Below, piece by piece: positions 25,685 to 34,635 of a DNA stretch of 64,000 nt (the first letter of the stretch is position 1; every line of letters begins with the position of its first letter). A program made the position numbers and the translations under genes. A model generated the notes under the pieces. It saw only the letters and a program-made list of their open reading frames with translations, was not told the DNA's origin and ran no database searches. Source of the stretch: JAHEGP01 sp963751595 (lineage in GTDB: Bacteria > Pseudomonadota > Gammaproteobacteria > Pseudomonadales > JAHEGP01); assembly GCA_963751595.1 (NCBI GenBank), contig CAVVVC010000002.1, positions 682,001 through 746,000 of the forward strand. Direction: 5' to 3'.

Positions 25685-26042
25685 GCTGTAACTCCTTTGG
25701 GTGCAAAAGTGTGAACAGGTCCCCGGGCACGATTCCGTGGGCAGCGATTCGGACTTCATTGCTGTCTGCTTTCCATCGTCCCCACAACTGCCGCCGGGGA
25801 GGGGATAGTCGAGGTCTGGGCAGCCGTTTCTTCCGTAGATGATAGTAAAATCCCAACGGTTTGCCACATAATTGCAAAATTAGTGCTTGAAATACCGACT
25901 ATTCTGTGGGGTGTACTATCAGGAAGGCGGGAAAAAAAGCCGCGCCCGCAATAGTCCGGGTGAAGGGCCCCCGGGGGGCACCGGCACAAGATTGACAGGG
26001 CGCTGCGACCGAATCAAGCGCTGGTATTTCAGGGAGAAGGCA
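25685..26042. promoter_or_regulatory. divergent promoter region of the biosynthetic cluster
   Basis: This 358-bp gap separates the minus-strand operon from the NRPS genes and should contain both promoters. An AT-rich block at about 25845-25905 includes AATTGCAAAATT, a short palindrome suitable for a regulator. A GC palindrome of alternating C and G runs lies near 25967-25980. No regulator gene is found in the cluster, so control probably comes from elsewhere. Confidence 0.45.
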
Positions 26043-29000
26043 TTGTCTGCAAGTAGAAGCGCATCCGACATCCGTCTGCGGAGTCTCAAGCACACTGAGG
26101 AACTGGTCTGGCTTGGTCAACAGGTGGCAGGCATCCAGCCTGTTTACGCGATGGCGCTGGGAATATTTCTGCAACCGGTATCGACGACTAAGTTCCAGCA
26201 GGCGTTCGTGCGCCTCACGGAACGCTTCGAACCCCTGCAGGCAGCGATGCAGGGCAACGGGGGTGACGGTCAGAAGCAGCGTTATCTGGCCTATGGTCCT
26301 GCGTTCGCTGCCGCCTTGCCCCTGCTGGATTTCAGCGCCGAAGCGGATGCCCTTGGGGCTGCGCGCCGATGGATGGGGGAGCGGGCTGCCCGTCCCTTCG
26401 ACCCCGCCTCACCCCTTTGCGACAGCGCGCTGCTCAAGCTCAACGACGACCAGGTAATCTGGTTTATCAACCAGCACCACCTGGTGACCGATGCCTGGTC
26501 CTGCCGACTGCTGTTGCAGGCGATGGATGAGGAGTACCACAATCTGCTTGCCGGTGGCGCTGCGCTGCCCGTTTTGCCACAACAGGCCGCTTCCCCCGCA
26601 GCGGACAGCGAAGGTGTTGTGCAAGTGGAGGAAGCCCGGGGTTACTGGCGAGAGCGCTATGCCGGCATCCCTGTGCAGGGCGGGTTTTTTAACCGCAGCA
26701 GTGATCCCCGTCGAACGGATTCGAGCCGGGTGCGTTTTACCCTGGACCCGGGCCAGGTGGCCCAACTCCAGGCCGTGGCCGGCCGGCAATTTCCGGCACT
26801 CACCCCGCAGATTTCGCTGTTCGCCGCTTTCGGCTCCTTGCTGGTCGCATTGGTGAGCCGGCTGGCATATCGGCAGCGAGTGGGCTTCGACACGCCGGCT
26901 CTCAATCGGCCGAGCGCCGGGGATCGCGCCAGTCCCGGCCTGTTTATCGAGCTGTTTCCCTTCGCTGTCCAGTTGCAGGCGGACACCTCGTTCGTCGATA
27001 TTGGCCGGCAACTCCTCAGCCTGATTCCCGGTTTCGTCAAACACGGCCGCCCCGGCGCCAGCCTCCCGGGTACCAACAGTGCCTGCGATACCCTGCTGAA
27101 CTTTATACCTTTTTCCCTCGGCAACTTTGCCGATCGGGCGGTGGCCGCGGATTTTGTTCACCCGGGCTATAGCGATGCTGCCTACGCCATCCGCCTGCAA
27201 GTCTGGGATCTTGGGGGTGATGGCGGGCTCCACGTCATGCTGGATCTTAAAAACGATGTGTTCGGGGAAGCGGAGCGCGACCTGGCACTGGATGCCAGCC
27301 AGCGCTTGCTCAGTGCCCTGGTTGCCACCCCGGAGGTTCCGGTGGCCGCAGTCCCGCTCTTGTCTGCGCACCTGGAGCAGCGGTTGTTGCACGACTACAA
27401 CGCCACCGCCAACGCCCCGGTTCCCCGGCTCACCGTGCTGCAAAGCATCTGGCAGGCCGCCGCGGCACAACCCGAGGCGCTGGCCATCAGCTGCGATGGC
27501 GAGGGTTTGTGCTACGCAGAATTACTGGAGCGGGTAGAGTCCGTTGCGGCCGCGCTCATGGCGGCGGGTATCGCGGCCGGGGACCGCGTGGGTATTTGCT
27601 TGCCCCGGGGCATACTGATGGTGGAGGTGATCCTGGCATCCCTGCGCATCGGCGCTGCCTATGTGCCGATCGACACCCATTCACCCCCATTGCGACGCCA
27701 GCGGATTCTGACAGCGGCCGGGGTGAACATCCTGGTCCAGGATTGTGCCACGGAGACGATGGCAAACAGTTCGATCCCGGTGCTGGATGCCCCACGATTG
27801 ACGGCGCTGGCTCCGGTTGCAAACCCGTCAGTGCTGCCCGGGCTAGAGCAGCTCAGTTTGCAGGACGATGCCTATATCCTGTTTACCTCGGGTTCCACCG
27901 GCGACCCCAAGGGCATTCCGGTGTGCCACCTGGGATTGGCGGTTTACCTGGAATGGGCCCAGCGCAACTACGGTGACCTCGGGCCGCTGTCGATGCCGCT
28001 GTTGTCGTCGATCGCCTTCGACCTGACGGTCAGCTCACTGTTTTTGCCCCTGCTCACCGGGGGAACCCTGCACGTCTATCCTTCGACCCACGAGTCCTAC
28101 GACAATGCATTGCTGCGCGCGGTGGAGGACAATCATGTCAATGCCATCAAACTCACGCCGGCACACCTGCGCCTGTTGCAGCAACTGGACGTTCAGCGTT
28201 CCCACCTCCACACCCTGATCGTCGGAGGAGAGCAGCTCACCACGGCCCTGGCCGCAGCGATCAGCGAAAAGTTTGGCGAGAACATTCGCATATTTAACGA
28301 GTACGGGCCGACTGAAGCGGTGGTCGGATGCATGATTCATCGCTACCGGACGCAGCCAGGGGCCAGCCTTCGGGACACCGCGGTACCGATCGGGCGCCCC
28401 GCCGATCACACGCGGATTTACCTGCTCAACACCGCCCGGCAACCGGTGCTCCCCGGCGCAGTCGGGGAAATCCACGTCCAGCGGCTGGGTGCGCCGGGGG
28501 CGTATCTGCGGTCCGCCGATGCCGGTGACAGCGCCTTCGTTCCGGACCTGTTCGACCCCGGTGCGACCATGTACAAAACCGGCGACCTGGCCTGCTTCAA
28601 CGCCAGCGGTGACCTGGTCTACGTGGGCCGTGGAGATCGGCAGGTCAAGGTATCCGGCCACCGGGTCGAGCTGGGCGAGGTGGAAGCGGCGCTGCAGGCG
28701 TACGACGGGATTGAAGCCGCAGTAGTGGTGCTGAACGAGACTCAGGCGGCAGCGCCCGGGGTTGTGTCGCGCTGCAATGCCTGTGGGGTCGGCGACGACA
28801 CCCCCGGTATACACCTGGACCCTGAGGGGGTCTGCCAACTGTGTCGAGACTTTAACGCCCTGTCCCCGCGGATAGAAAGCTACTTTCGCGAGCGCGGCGA
28901 ATTGCGGGCAGCCATTGCCAGCCACGCCCGCCGCAAGCGCGGCGAATACGATTGCCTGGTGCTGCTCAGTGGCGGCAAAGACAGCACCTATGCCCTCTAC

Positions 29001-30272
29001 CAGGTAGCGGCCATGGGCTTCAGGATCTATGCCTTCACCCTGGACAATGGCTACATCTCTGAGCAGGCCCACTCGAATATCCAGCGGGTCGTCGATGACC
29101 TTGGCATTGACCACGAGTTTGCCTCGACCGAATACATGGACGAGATCTTTCGCGACAGCCTGGGGCGTTTCAGCAATGTCTGCCAGGGCTGTTTCAAAAC
29201 CATCTACACCCTCAGTATCCGGCGCGCTGACCAACTGGGCATTCCGCTGGTGGTCACCGGCCTGTCACGGGGCCAGCTATTCGAGACGCGGCTCAACCTG
29301 GGCCTGTTCAGGGGTGAACGTTCGGACGAGGAAATCGATACCGCTATCCTGGCGGCACGCAAGGCCTATCATCGTCGCCCGGACGCGGTAACGCGGTGCC
29401 TCGGGACCGATGATTTCGCCGGCGATGCACTCTTTGAGCGCGTACAGTTGCTCGATTTCTACCGCTACTGGAGTGCGCCCCTTGACGAAATGCTGGATTT
29501 TCTGGCCCATCGCGTGCCCTGGATTCGGCCTTCGGATACGGGACGGTCATCCAACTGTCTGATCAACGATGTGGGTATCCATGTGCACGGCAAGGAACGG
29601 GGCTTCCATAACTACGCGTTACCTTACAGCTGGGATGTTCGCCTGCGGCAAAAAAGTCGCGAGCAAGCCGTCGACGAACTGAACGATGACATCGATCTGC
29701 CCCGGGTAGAAAGTATTCTCGAGGACATCGGCTATCAGGCCAAACCGCTGAATCGCGACGGTGTACACAGTCTGGTGGCGTTTTACGCCGCCAATGGCGA
29801 CGTCGATGAAGCGAAGCTGCAGGCATACCTGGAACGCCGACTGCCGGAATTTGCCGTGCCGGCCAGCTTGCTTGCCGTCGCGGACATGCCCCTGACCATC
29901 AACGGCAAAATCGATCGCAACGCCCTGCTGGCGCAGTTGGGTACCCAGTCCGCTGTGCAATACCGGGAGCCTGCCAACGACGCCGAAGCGGCGGTCTGCG
30001 AGCTGTGGGAAGAGTTACTCGAACACCGCCCCGTGGGTGCGGATGACAATTTCTTCGAGCTGGGGGGCAATTCACTGCTGGCCATCGAGTGTATCAACTT
30101 GCTGTGTCAGCGCTATCAGGTAAGCCTGCCCCTGGAACTGGTGTTCACCTGCCCCGTTGCCGCACAATTGGCGGTGGCACTGGAGCAGGCTCTGATGGCG
30201 ACAATCGACCAGCTCAGCGATGCCGAGGTCCTGGGATTACTTGACGACGAGGGTTCCCGTCTTGGCGGATAA
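26043..30272 (+). CDS. NRPS1: condensation - adenylation interrupted by WbpG-like ATP-PPase - carrier
   Basis: The protein has about 1409 residues. The condensation domain spans about 15-440 with HHLVTDAWS (H145, H146, D150). The adenylation core spans about 465-885, with A3 FTSGSTGDPKG around S616 and A8 RGDRQVKVSGHRVELGEVE near 864. A complete extra domain of about 300 residues then interrupts it: a CNACG/GVCQLC zinc-type pair from C911, the PP-loop SGGKDS at 976-981, TLDNGY, and CQGC at 1047-1050, matching WbpG-type N-acetyl-sugar amidotransferases. A9-A10 resumes at about 1225, with K1289 in NGKIDR, then the carrier with S1344. The pocket reads D660 L661 S664 K703 I726 G728 E753 V761 G762 K1289, two conservative changes from the Asn code DLTKLGEVGK. 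TTG start with AGGGAG. Confidence 0.88.
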   Translation: MSASRSASDIRLRSLKHTEELVWLGQQVAGIQPVYAMALGIFLQPVSTTKFQQAFVRLTERFEPLQAAMQGNGGDGQKQRYLAYGPAFAAALPLLDFSAEADALGAARRWMGERAARPFDPASPLCDSALLKLNDDQVIWFINQHHLVTDAWSCRLLLQAMDEEYHNLLAGGAALPVLPQQAASPAADSEGVVQVEEARGYWRERYAGIPVQGGFFNRSSDPRRTDSSRVRFTLDPGQVAQLQAVAGRQFPALTPQISLFAAFGSLLVALVSRLAYRQRVGFDTPALNRPSAGDRASPGLFIELFPFAVQLQADTSFVDIGRQLLSLIPGFVKHGRPGASLPGTNSACDTLLNFIPFSLGNFADRAVAADFVHPGYSDAAYAIRLQVWDLGGDGGLHVMLDLKNDVFGEAERDLALDASQRLLSALVATPEVPVAAVPLLSAHLEQRLLHDYNATANAPVPRLTVLQSIWQAAAAQPEALAISCDGEGLCYAELLERVESVAAALMAAGIAAGDRVGICLPRGILMVEVILASLRIGAAYVPIDTHSPPLRRQRILTAAGVNILVQDCATETMANSSIPVLDAPRLTALAPVANPSVLPGLEQLSLQDDAYILFTSGSTGDPKGIPVCHLGLAVYLEWAQRNYGDLGPLSMPLLSSIAFDLTVSSLFLPLLTGGTLHVYPSTHESYDNALLRAVEDNHVNAIKLTPAHLRLLQQLDVQRSHLHTLIVGGEQLTTALAAAISEKFGENIRIFNEYGPTEAVVGCMIHRYRTQPGASLRDTAVPIGRPADHTRIYLLNTARQPVLPGAVGEIHVQRLGAPGAYLRSADAGDSAFVPDLFDPGATMYKTGDLACFNASGDLVYVGRGDRQVKVSGHRVELGEVEAALQAYDGIEAAVVVLNETQAAAPGVVSRCNACGVGDDTPGIHLDPEGVCQLCRDFNALSPRIESYFRERGELRAAIASHARRKRGEYDCLVLLSGGKDSTYALYQVAAMGFRIYAFTLDNGYISEQAHSNIQRVVDDLGIDHEFASTEYMDEIFRDSLGRFSNVCQGCFKTIYTLSIRRADQLGIPLVVTGLSRGQLFETRLNLGLFRGERSDEEIDTAILAARKAYHRRPDAVTRCLGTDDFAGDALFERVQLLDFYRYWSAPLDEMLDFLAHRVPWIRPSDTGRSSNCLINDVGIHVHGKERGFHNYALPYSWDVRLRQKSREQAVDELNDDIDLPRVESILEDIGYQAKPLNRDGVHSLVAFYAANGDVDEAKLQAYLERRLPEFAVPASLLAVADMPLTINGKIDRNALLAQLGTQSAVQYREPANDAEAAVCELWEELLEHRPVGADDNFFELGGNSLLAIECINLLCQRYQVSLPLELVFTCPVAAQLAVALEQALMATIDQLSDAEVLGLLDDEGSRLGG

Positions 30273-33132
30273 ACCCTCCGCGGCTGCGGGCGAAGCCAGG
30301 GCTGCGTTACTGCGGGCACGATTGCGTGGTGGCCGATCCGCGTCTGAGGAAGACCTTCCCACGACAGCCCCGGGTACTGTGCCCGCCGAACCCGTTGCAA
30401 TGGGCCCTTATCAGCAGCCGCTCTGGCTTGACTACCGACTCTATCCCGAGCGTCGCTCCGCCTGGGTGGTGCGGGCCTACCAGGTCGACGGTAGCCTCGA
30501 CCAGGGGCGCCTGCGGGAGGCGCTGGACCAGCTGCAACGGCGGCACTGGAGCCTGACTGCAGCGGTCACCGGTTCAGGTTTACTCGAGGCATCCGGGCAA
30601 GGGATACCATTGCAGGTGTGGCACTGCGATGGTGACCCCTGGCCAGAAGTGGCCACATTCTGTCGGGATAAACTACCAATATTTCGACTCGAAGAGGGCA
30701 GGCTCTTTCGCGTCTATGCTGCCGTTGGCCCCACCCACTTTGCGCTGGTGCTGGCTTTCCACCATATCCTGGTCGACCTCGATAGCCTTGGGCTGCTGGA
30801 ACGCGAGCTCGACAGTCTGTATTGCTCGCCGACCGCGCAACTGGAAGAGGTTATCAGTGTTGCTGCGGCCTACGCGCGTCAGCACCGTGAGCTGGAACAG
30901 CGCAAGCCTCAACTGCTGCAATTCTGGCAGCGTCAACTGGGGGACCTGCCGCCGCCGGTGCCGCTGCCCTGGGCCAGGGGCGCCCGGGGGCTGGGAAATA
31001 ACACCGGGTCTGTGGGCGGACTTATCCGCCGGGACCTGCCCCCGGAACTGACGACTCGAATCTGGCAGTCGGCGAAGGACAGCGGCAGCACGCCCTACCA
31101 ATGGCTGCTGGCCGGCTGGTTGGTGCTGCTGGCGCATTACGAGCAACAGACCGACATCCACCTCGGGGCGCTGGTTTCCCTGCGTACCACACCGGCTCAG
31201 CGCAGGGTCCTGGGCTACTGCCAGAACCTGGTAGTGCTGCGTGTCGATCTGGCTTCCTCTAAAACCTTTGCCGACGTGCTGCGTAAGACCCAGGGAGAGG
31301 TTGCCCGGGCGATGCAGCAGCGGGGTCTGCCGATGCATGATCTGCTGCGAACGCTGGGCGGCCGCCGTGAACACGGATCGCTGTTCTCCAGTTTATTTAC
31401 CCTTATTGATGACAGCCCGCCGGAGACCTTTCTGGGGGGTAGATTGCGCCAGCGCCAGTCGATGGATTACGCTGGCGCCGCATTTGATTGTTCCTGTTTT
31501 TTTATTGCGGACAGCAAGTCACCGGCGTTGGCGATCGAGTACAACAGCGCATTGTATGCCCCTGAAGATATTGCCAGGACTTTGGATCACTACCAGCAGA
31601 TCCTGGTGCAGTGCCTTGCCAGCAGTGAGCACCCCCAGGCGCGTGACTGGCGCCGCTATCGCCTGGTAAGCGAGGCAGATTACCGCGCAGCGGAGCAGGA
31701 ATGGCAAAGGCTGACCGCGGCCGCAGCCACCGAGGAATGCCTGCACCATGGGTTCGGGCGCATGGCCGAAACCAAGCCGGATCATATCGCCGTGGTCTGG
31801 AACGAGGGTGGCCAACGCTTGCAGCTGGACTACCGGCAGCTGTCCCGTCGAGCGAATGCGGTTGCCGGGTTCCTGGCTACCCTCGACCCGGTCCGGGATG
31901 CGCCGGTGGCGGTGGTTGCGCGCTGGCATCCCGATAGTATCGCCGCCATGGTCGGTACCCTGCGAGCCGGGTGCGCCTACCTGCCCGTGGACCCGGACTA
32001 CCCGCCCGCAAGAATTGCTCACATGTTGCGCGACTCCGGCTGCCGAATCGTGCTGACCATGGAAGATATCGCGTTGCCCGGCGAGTTACAGGTGCGCTGC
32101 TTTCCCCTGGATGTTGTCATCGGGCGCGACCCTGACGGTGTAGCGAAGCCGCAACATCAGGGTGATGACCCGGGGGGACTGGCGTATGTGATCTATACCT
32201 CGGGCTCCAGCGGACCACCCAAGGGCGTGATGGTGGAGCATCGGGCGGCGGTGTACTCGACTCGGGAGCGCAGTCGGGTTTATGCTCAATGGCCACCCGA
32301 GAAGTTTCTACTGCTGTCGAGTATTGCCTTCGATAGCGCGGTGGCCGGCTTGTGGTGGACCCTGTCGAGCGGCGGAACCCTCTATCTCACCTCGCCGGCA
32401 ATGATCCGGGAGGCAGACCGGCTCGGCGCAATGATCCAGCGCGAGTCGATTACCCATACCTTGTGTTTGCCCAGCCTGTGGCGCGACATCGGGCGCATGG
32501 CCCGTTCCTTCCAGAGCCTCCGTCTGGTGATCGTTGCCGGCGAGGCCTGTGATTCCAGGGTCGTCCAGCAGCACTTTACGACGGCTCCCCAGGCAGCGCT
32601 GTTCAACGAATACGGTCCAACCGAGATGACCGTATGGAGCAGTTGGCACCGGCTCACGCCGGAAGTGAGTGATCCCGTGCCCATCGGCGAACCCCTGCTG
32701 CAAACCCAGGCACTGGTGATCGATCGCTGGGGCAATCTCCTGCCCGATGGCCTGACCGCTGAGTTGTACCTCGCGGGCGCCGGCATCGCCAGGGGCTATA
32801 TCGGCAACGGCGCCGGGTCGGCGAAGTCCGGCTTTGGGGAGCATCCCCTGGACCCTGCCGCCCGCGCATACCGCACCGGTGACCGGGTGTGGCGGGACCA
32901 ACGGGGCCGACTGGTTTTCGAGGGCAGGTTCGATGAGCAGGTCAAGTTCAGGGGTTTCCGCATCGCCATCGAGAGCGTGGAGGCTAGCCTGCAGGGCGCC
33001 AGTGATACACCGATAGCTGTCTTGCCTTTCACTGGCGAATCGCTTGAGACCCTGCTGGAGCAACTGCCGGAAGAGGAGGCTAGGGCAATGCTTGCGCGTT
33101 ACCCATCGGTTACAGCTTCCACCGGCGATTAG
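30262..33132 (+). CDS. NRPS2: condensation - truncated adenylation (ends after motif A8)
   Basis: The protein has about 956 residues and overlaps the NRPS1 stop by 11 bases. A linker is followed by a condensation domain with HHILVDLDS (H167, H168, D172) and an adenylation core with A3 IYTSGSSGPPKG around S647, A5 NEYGPTEM, A7 YRTGDRV and A8 KFRGFRIAIESVEASL at about 895-910. It then ends in a short helical tail (LLEQLPEEEARAMLARYPS). Motifs A9-A10, the catalytic Lys and a carrier domain are all absent. They are found at the start of the convergent gene that ends here. Pocket residues read D691 S692 A695 L734 I757 A759 E783 V791 W792; I cannot assign an amino acid. The TTG start follows GAGGG. 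Confidence 0.85.
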   Translation: MADKPSAAAGEARAALLRARLRGGRSASEEDLPTTAPGTVPAEPVAMGPYQQPLWLDYRLYPERRSAWVVRAYQVDGSLDQGRLREALDQLQRRHWSLTAAVTGSGLLEASGQGIPLQVWHCDGDPWPEVATFCRDKLPIFRLEEGRLFRVYAAVGPTHFALVLAFHHILVDLDSLGLLERELDSLYCSPTAQLEEVISVAAAYARQHRELEQRKPQLLQFWQRQLGDLPPPVPLPWARGARGLGNNTGSVGGLIRRDLPPELTTRIWQSAKDSGSTPYQWLLAGWLVLLAHYEQQTDIHLGALVSLRTTPAQRRVLGYCQNLVVLRVDLASSKTFADVLRKTQGEVARAMQQRGLPMHDLLRTLGGRREHGSLFSSLFTLIDDSPPETFLGGRLRQRQSMDYAGAAFDCSCFFIADSKSPALAIEYNSALYAPEDIARTLDHYQQILVQCLASSEHPQARDWRRYRLVSEADYRAAEQEWQRLTAAAATEECLHHGFGRMAETKPDHIAVVWNEGGQRLQLDYRQLSRRANAVAGFLATLDPVRDAPVAVVARWHPDSIAAMVGTLRAGCAYLPVDPDYPPARIAHMLRDSGCRIVLTMEDIALPGELQVRCFPLDVVIGRDPDGVAKPQHQGDDPGGLAYVIYTSGSSGPPKGVMVEHRAAVYSTRERSRVYAQWPPEKFLLLSSIAFDSAVAGLWWTLSSGGTLYLTSPAMIREADRLGAMIQRESITHTLCLPSLWRDIGRMARSFQSLRLVIVAGEACDSRVVQQHFTTAPQAALFNEYGPTEMTVWSSWHRLTPEVSDPVPIGEPLLQTQALVIDRWGNLLPDGLTAELYLAGAGIARGYIGNGAGSAKSGFGEHPLDPAARAYRTGDRVWRDQRGRLVFEGRFDEQVKFRGFRIAIESVEASLQGASDTPIAVLPFTGESLETLLEQLPEEEARAMLARYPSVTASTGD

Positions 33133-34499
33133 CGGCCCCGGTCAACCGCCCGCTCCACAATCCGCTCCAGCAACGGTACCACCGAGGCCGACATGAAAGG
33201 TTCCCGCAGGACTTGCTTGTGGGTGCTGTCAAGGCGTATGGGCGCACTGTCCGCCGGCAGAAATCGGCGCCAGTTCTGTTCAACCTGCCACACCCGCTCG
33301 CTGGTTGTCAGCAGGGCGACTTTGCCGGCATAGGGTGCAGCCCGGTAGCTGCGCCAGAGGGCGAATGTTCGGGCATCATTGAAGGACGATGCCTGTAGCG
33401 CCGTATCAGTGCCGACGGCGGCATCGGTCGCCGTAGTCCAGGCGTTTTTGCTGGGATTCGCGCGTTGTTTCAAGCGCTGCCAAAAACGTTTCCTCAGGGG
33501 ATTATTGAGTAGCAGCCATTTGGCTAGCAGCCAGTGCCGGGCGTAGCGGATATCGATCGCGTTCTCGAGATCGTTCTGCAGCCAGGTGCGCAGGCTCGGG
33601 AACGGCGAGGGGTCGATAAGCACGGTCAATAACGGCGCTCTACCTGCCTGCTGCATTTGCCGGGCCAACTCGAATGCGAGCATGCCGGCAAAGGAACTGC
33701 CGGCGATGACGTAAGGTCTGTCCTTGACCACCCGGGACAATTCCGCCCCGATGCGCCGGGCGAGGTCGCCCAGGTCGCTGTACGGGATGACTTTGTCGTC
33801 GTCGTCTAGCCAGCGCAACTGGACGCCGAACAAACGCCATTCTTTGTGCCGATTACCCAGGGCATGGGTAAGCTGGCTGGCGGAAAAAATGAAAACCGGC
33901 AGGCCGTCGCCGGTATCTCTGACCGAATACAGATAGTCAAAAGTGGCTGCGGTTTGACTTGCCAGCTCCAGGGCGAGGCCACTGGGCGTGGGGTTTTGCA
34001 AAAATATCGAAGTGCTCAGGCGCACCCCGGTGCGCCGTTCGATACCCAGGATGCAGTCGACCAGCAGCAGGCTATGGCCACCGAGTTCGAAGAAGTTGTC
34101 ATCGGCACCGATGTCGCCGCGGGACAGGCTCTCGGCGAAGGCATCAATCACCGCCCGCAGCTTGCCCTGATCCGCTCGCGCTTGCGCCGGCGTTGGCGGT
34201 GCAGCACTGGCGGCGGGCACTAGCGCTGCCAGTGCGGACCGATCCAGTTTTCCCTGGGGATTGAGGGGTAGCTGGTCAACTGGCAGGTAGCGGGTAGGTC
34301 GCTCATGGGCGGGCAGCTCTGCCTCGGCGAGTGCCTGCATCGCCGGGGTCGGATCTTCGCTAGCGGCGTCGGCTTCGTAGAGCACGAGTAATTCCCGCAC
34401 CGGGGCTTTACCGGGCCCGAGCCGCTGCCTGAGTTCCCGATAGAGTTCGACTCGCTGTTGCTCACCGAGCTTGTCTACTAACTGACGATAGTCGTTCAT
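33129..34499 (-). CDS. adenylation C-terminal subdomain - carrier - thioesterase
   Basis: The protein has about 456 residues. A leading helical segment (1-30) precedes the missing end of an adenylation domain: VRELLVLYEAD, then LPAHERPTRYLPVDQLPL and A10 NPQGKLDR with K84. A carrier domain follows with S143 in FFELGGHSLL. A type I thioesterase occupies about 190-456, with AGSSFAG (S269), a LIDPSP Asp strand and a DSTHKQVL His near the end. It would complete the NRPS2 adenylation site in trans, carry that residue and release the chain. It is convergent with NRPS2, with stop codons overlapping by 4 bp, so it is transcribed from its own promoter. ATG at 34499; GTG at 34505 is an alternative. Confidence 0.85.
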   Translation of the reverse strand: MNDYRQLVDKLGEQQRVELYRELRQRLGPGKAPVRELLVLYEADAASEDPTPAMQALAEAELPAHERPTRYLPVDQLPLNPQGKLDRSALAALVPAASAAPPTPAQARADQGKLRAVIDAFAESLSRGDIGADDNFFELGGHSLLLVDCILGIERRTGVRLSTSIFLQNPTPSGLALELASQTAATFDYLYSVRDTGDGLPVFIFSASQLTHALGNRHKEWRLFGVQLRWLDDDDKVIPYSDLGDLARRIGAELSRVVKDRPYVIAGSSFAGMLAFELARQMQQAGRAPLLTVLIDPSPFPSLRTWLQNDLENAIDIRYARHWLLAKWLLLNNPLRKRFWQRLKQRANPSKNAWTTATDAAVGTDTALQASSFNDARTFALWRSYRAAPYAGKVALLTTSERVWQVEQNWRRFLPADSAPIRLDSTHKQVLREPFMSASVVPLLERIVERAVDRGR

Positions 34500-34635
34500 A
34501 AGCACTTGGGGATTTTACCTGGACTCTGACTGAATCAGTGCCGGGCGGATTACTGTTTCACTAAGCATAGGCAGCCATTCGGGCAGGGCAACCGTGACCC
34601 GCGGCGCACCACTCCTGCGTGTCGGTTGCAGAAAT

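Noticed and set aside
28035..29234. 399-codon open frame antisense to NRPS1
   Set aside because: Runs opposite clearly conserved A-domain and PP-loop coding sequence and has no recognisable protein features.
28770..29700. PP-loop region as a separate gene wrongly fused by the assembly
   Set aside because: The reading frame is continuous on both sides, and A9-A10 and the carrier resume in phase after the insert.
30262..33132. NRPS2 as a pseudogene because its A domain is incomplete
   Set aside because: The frame is intact, the end is a clean helix and stop, and the missing part exists in a separate open gene next to it.
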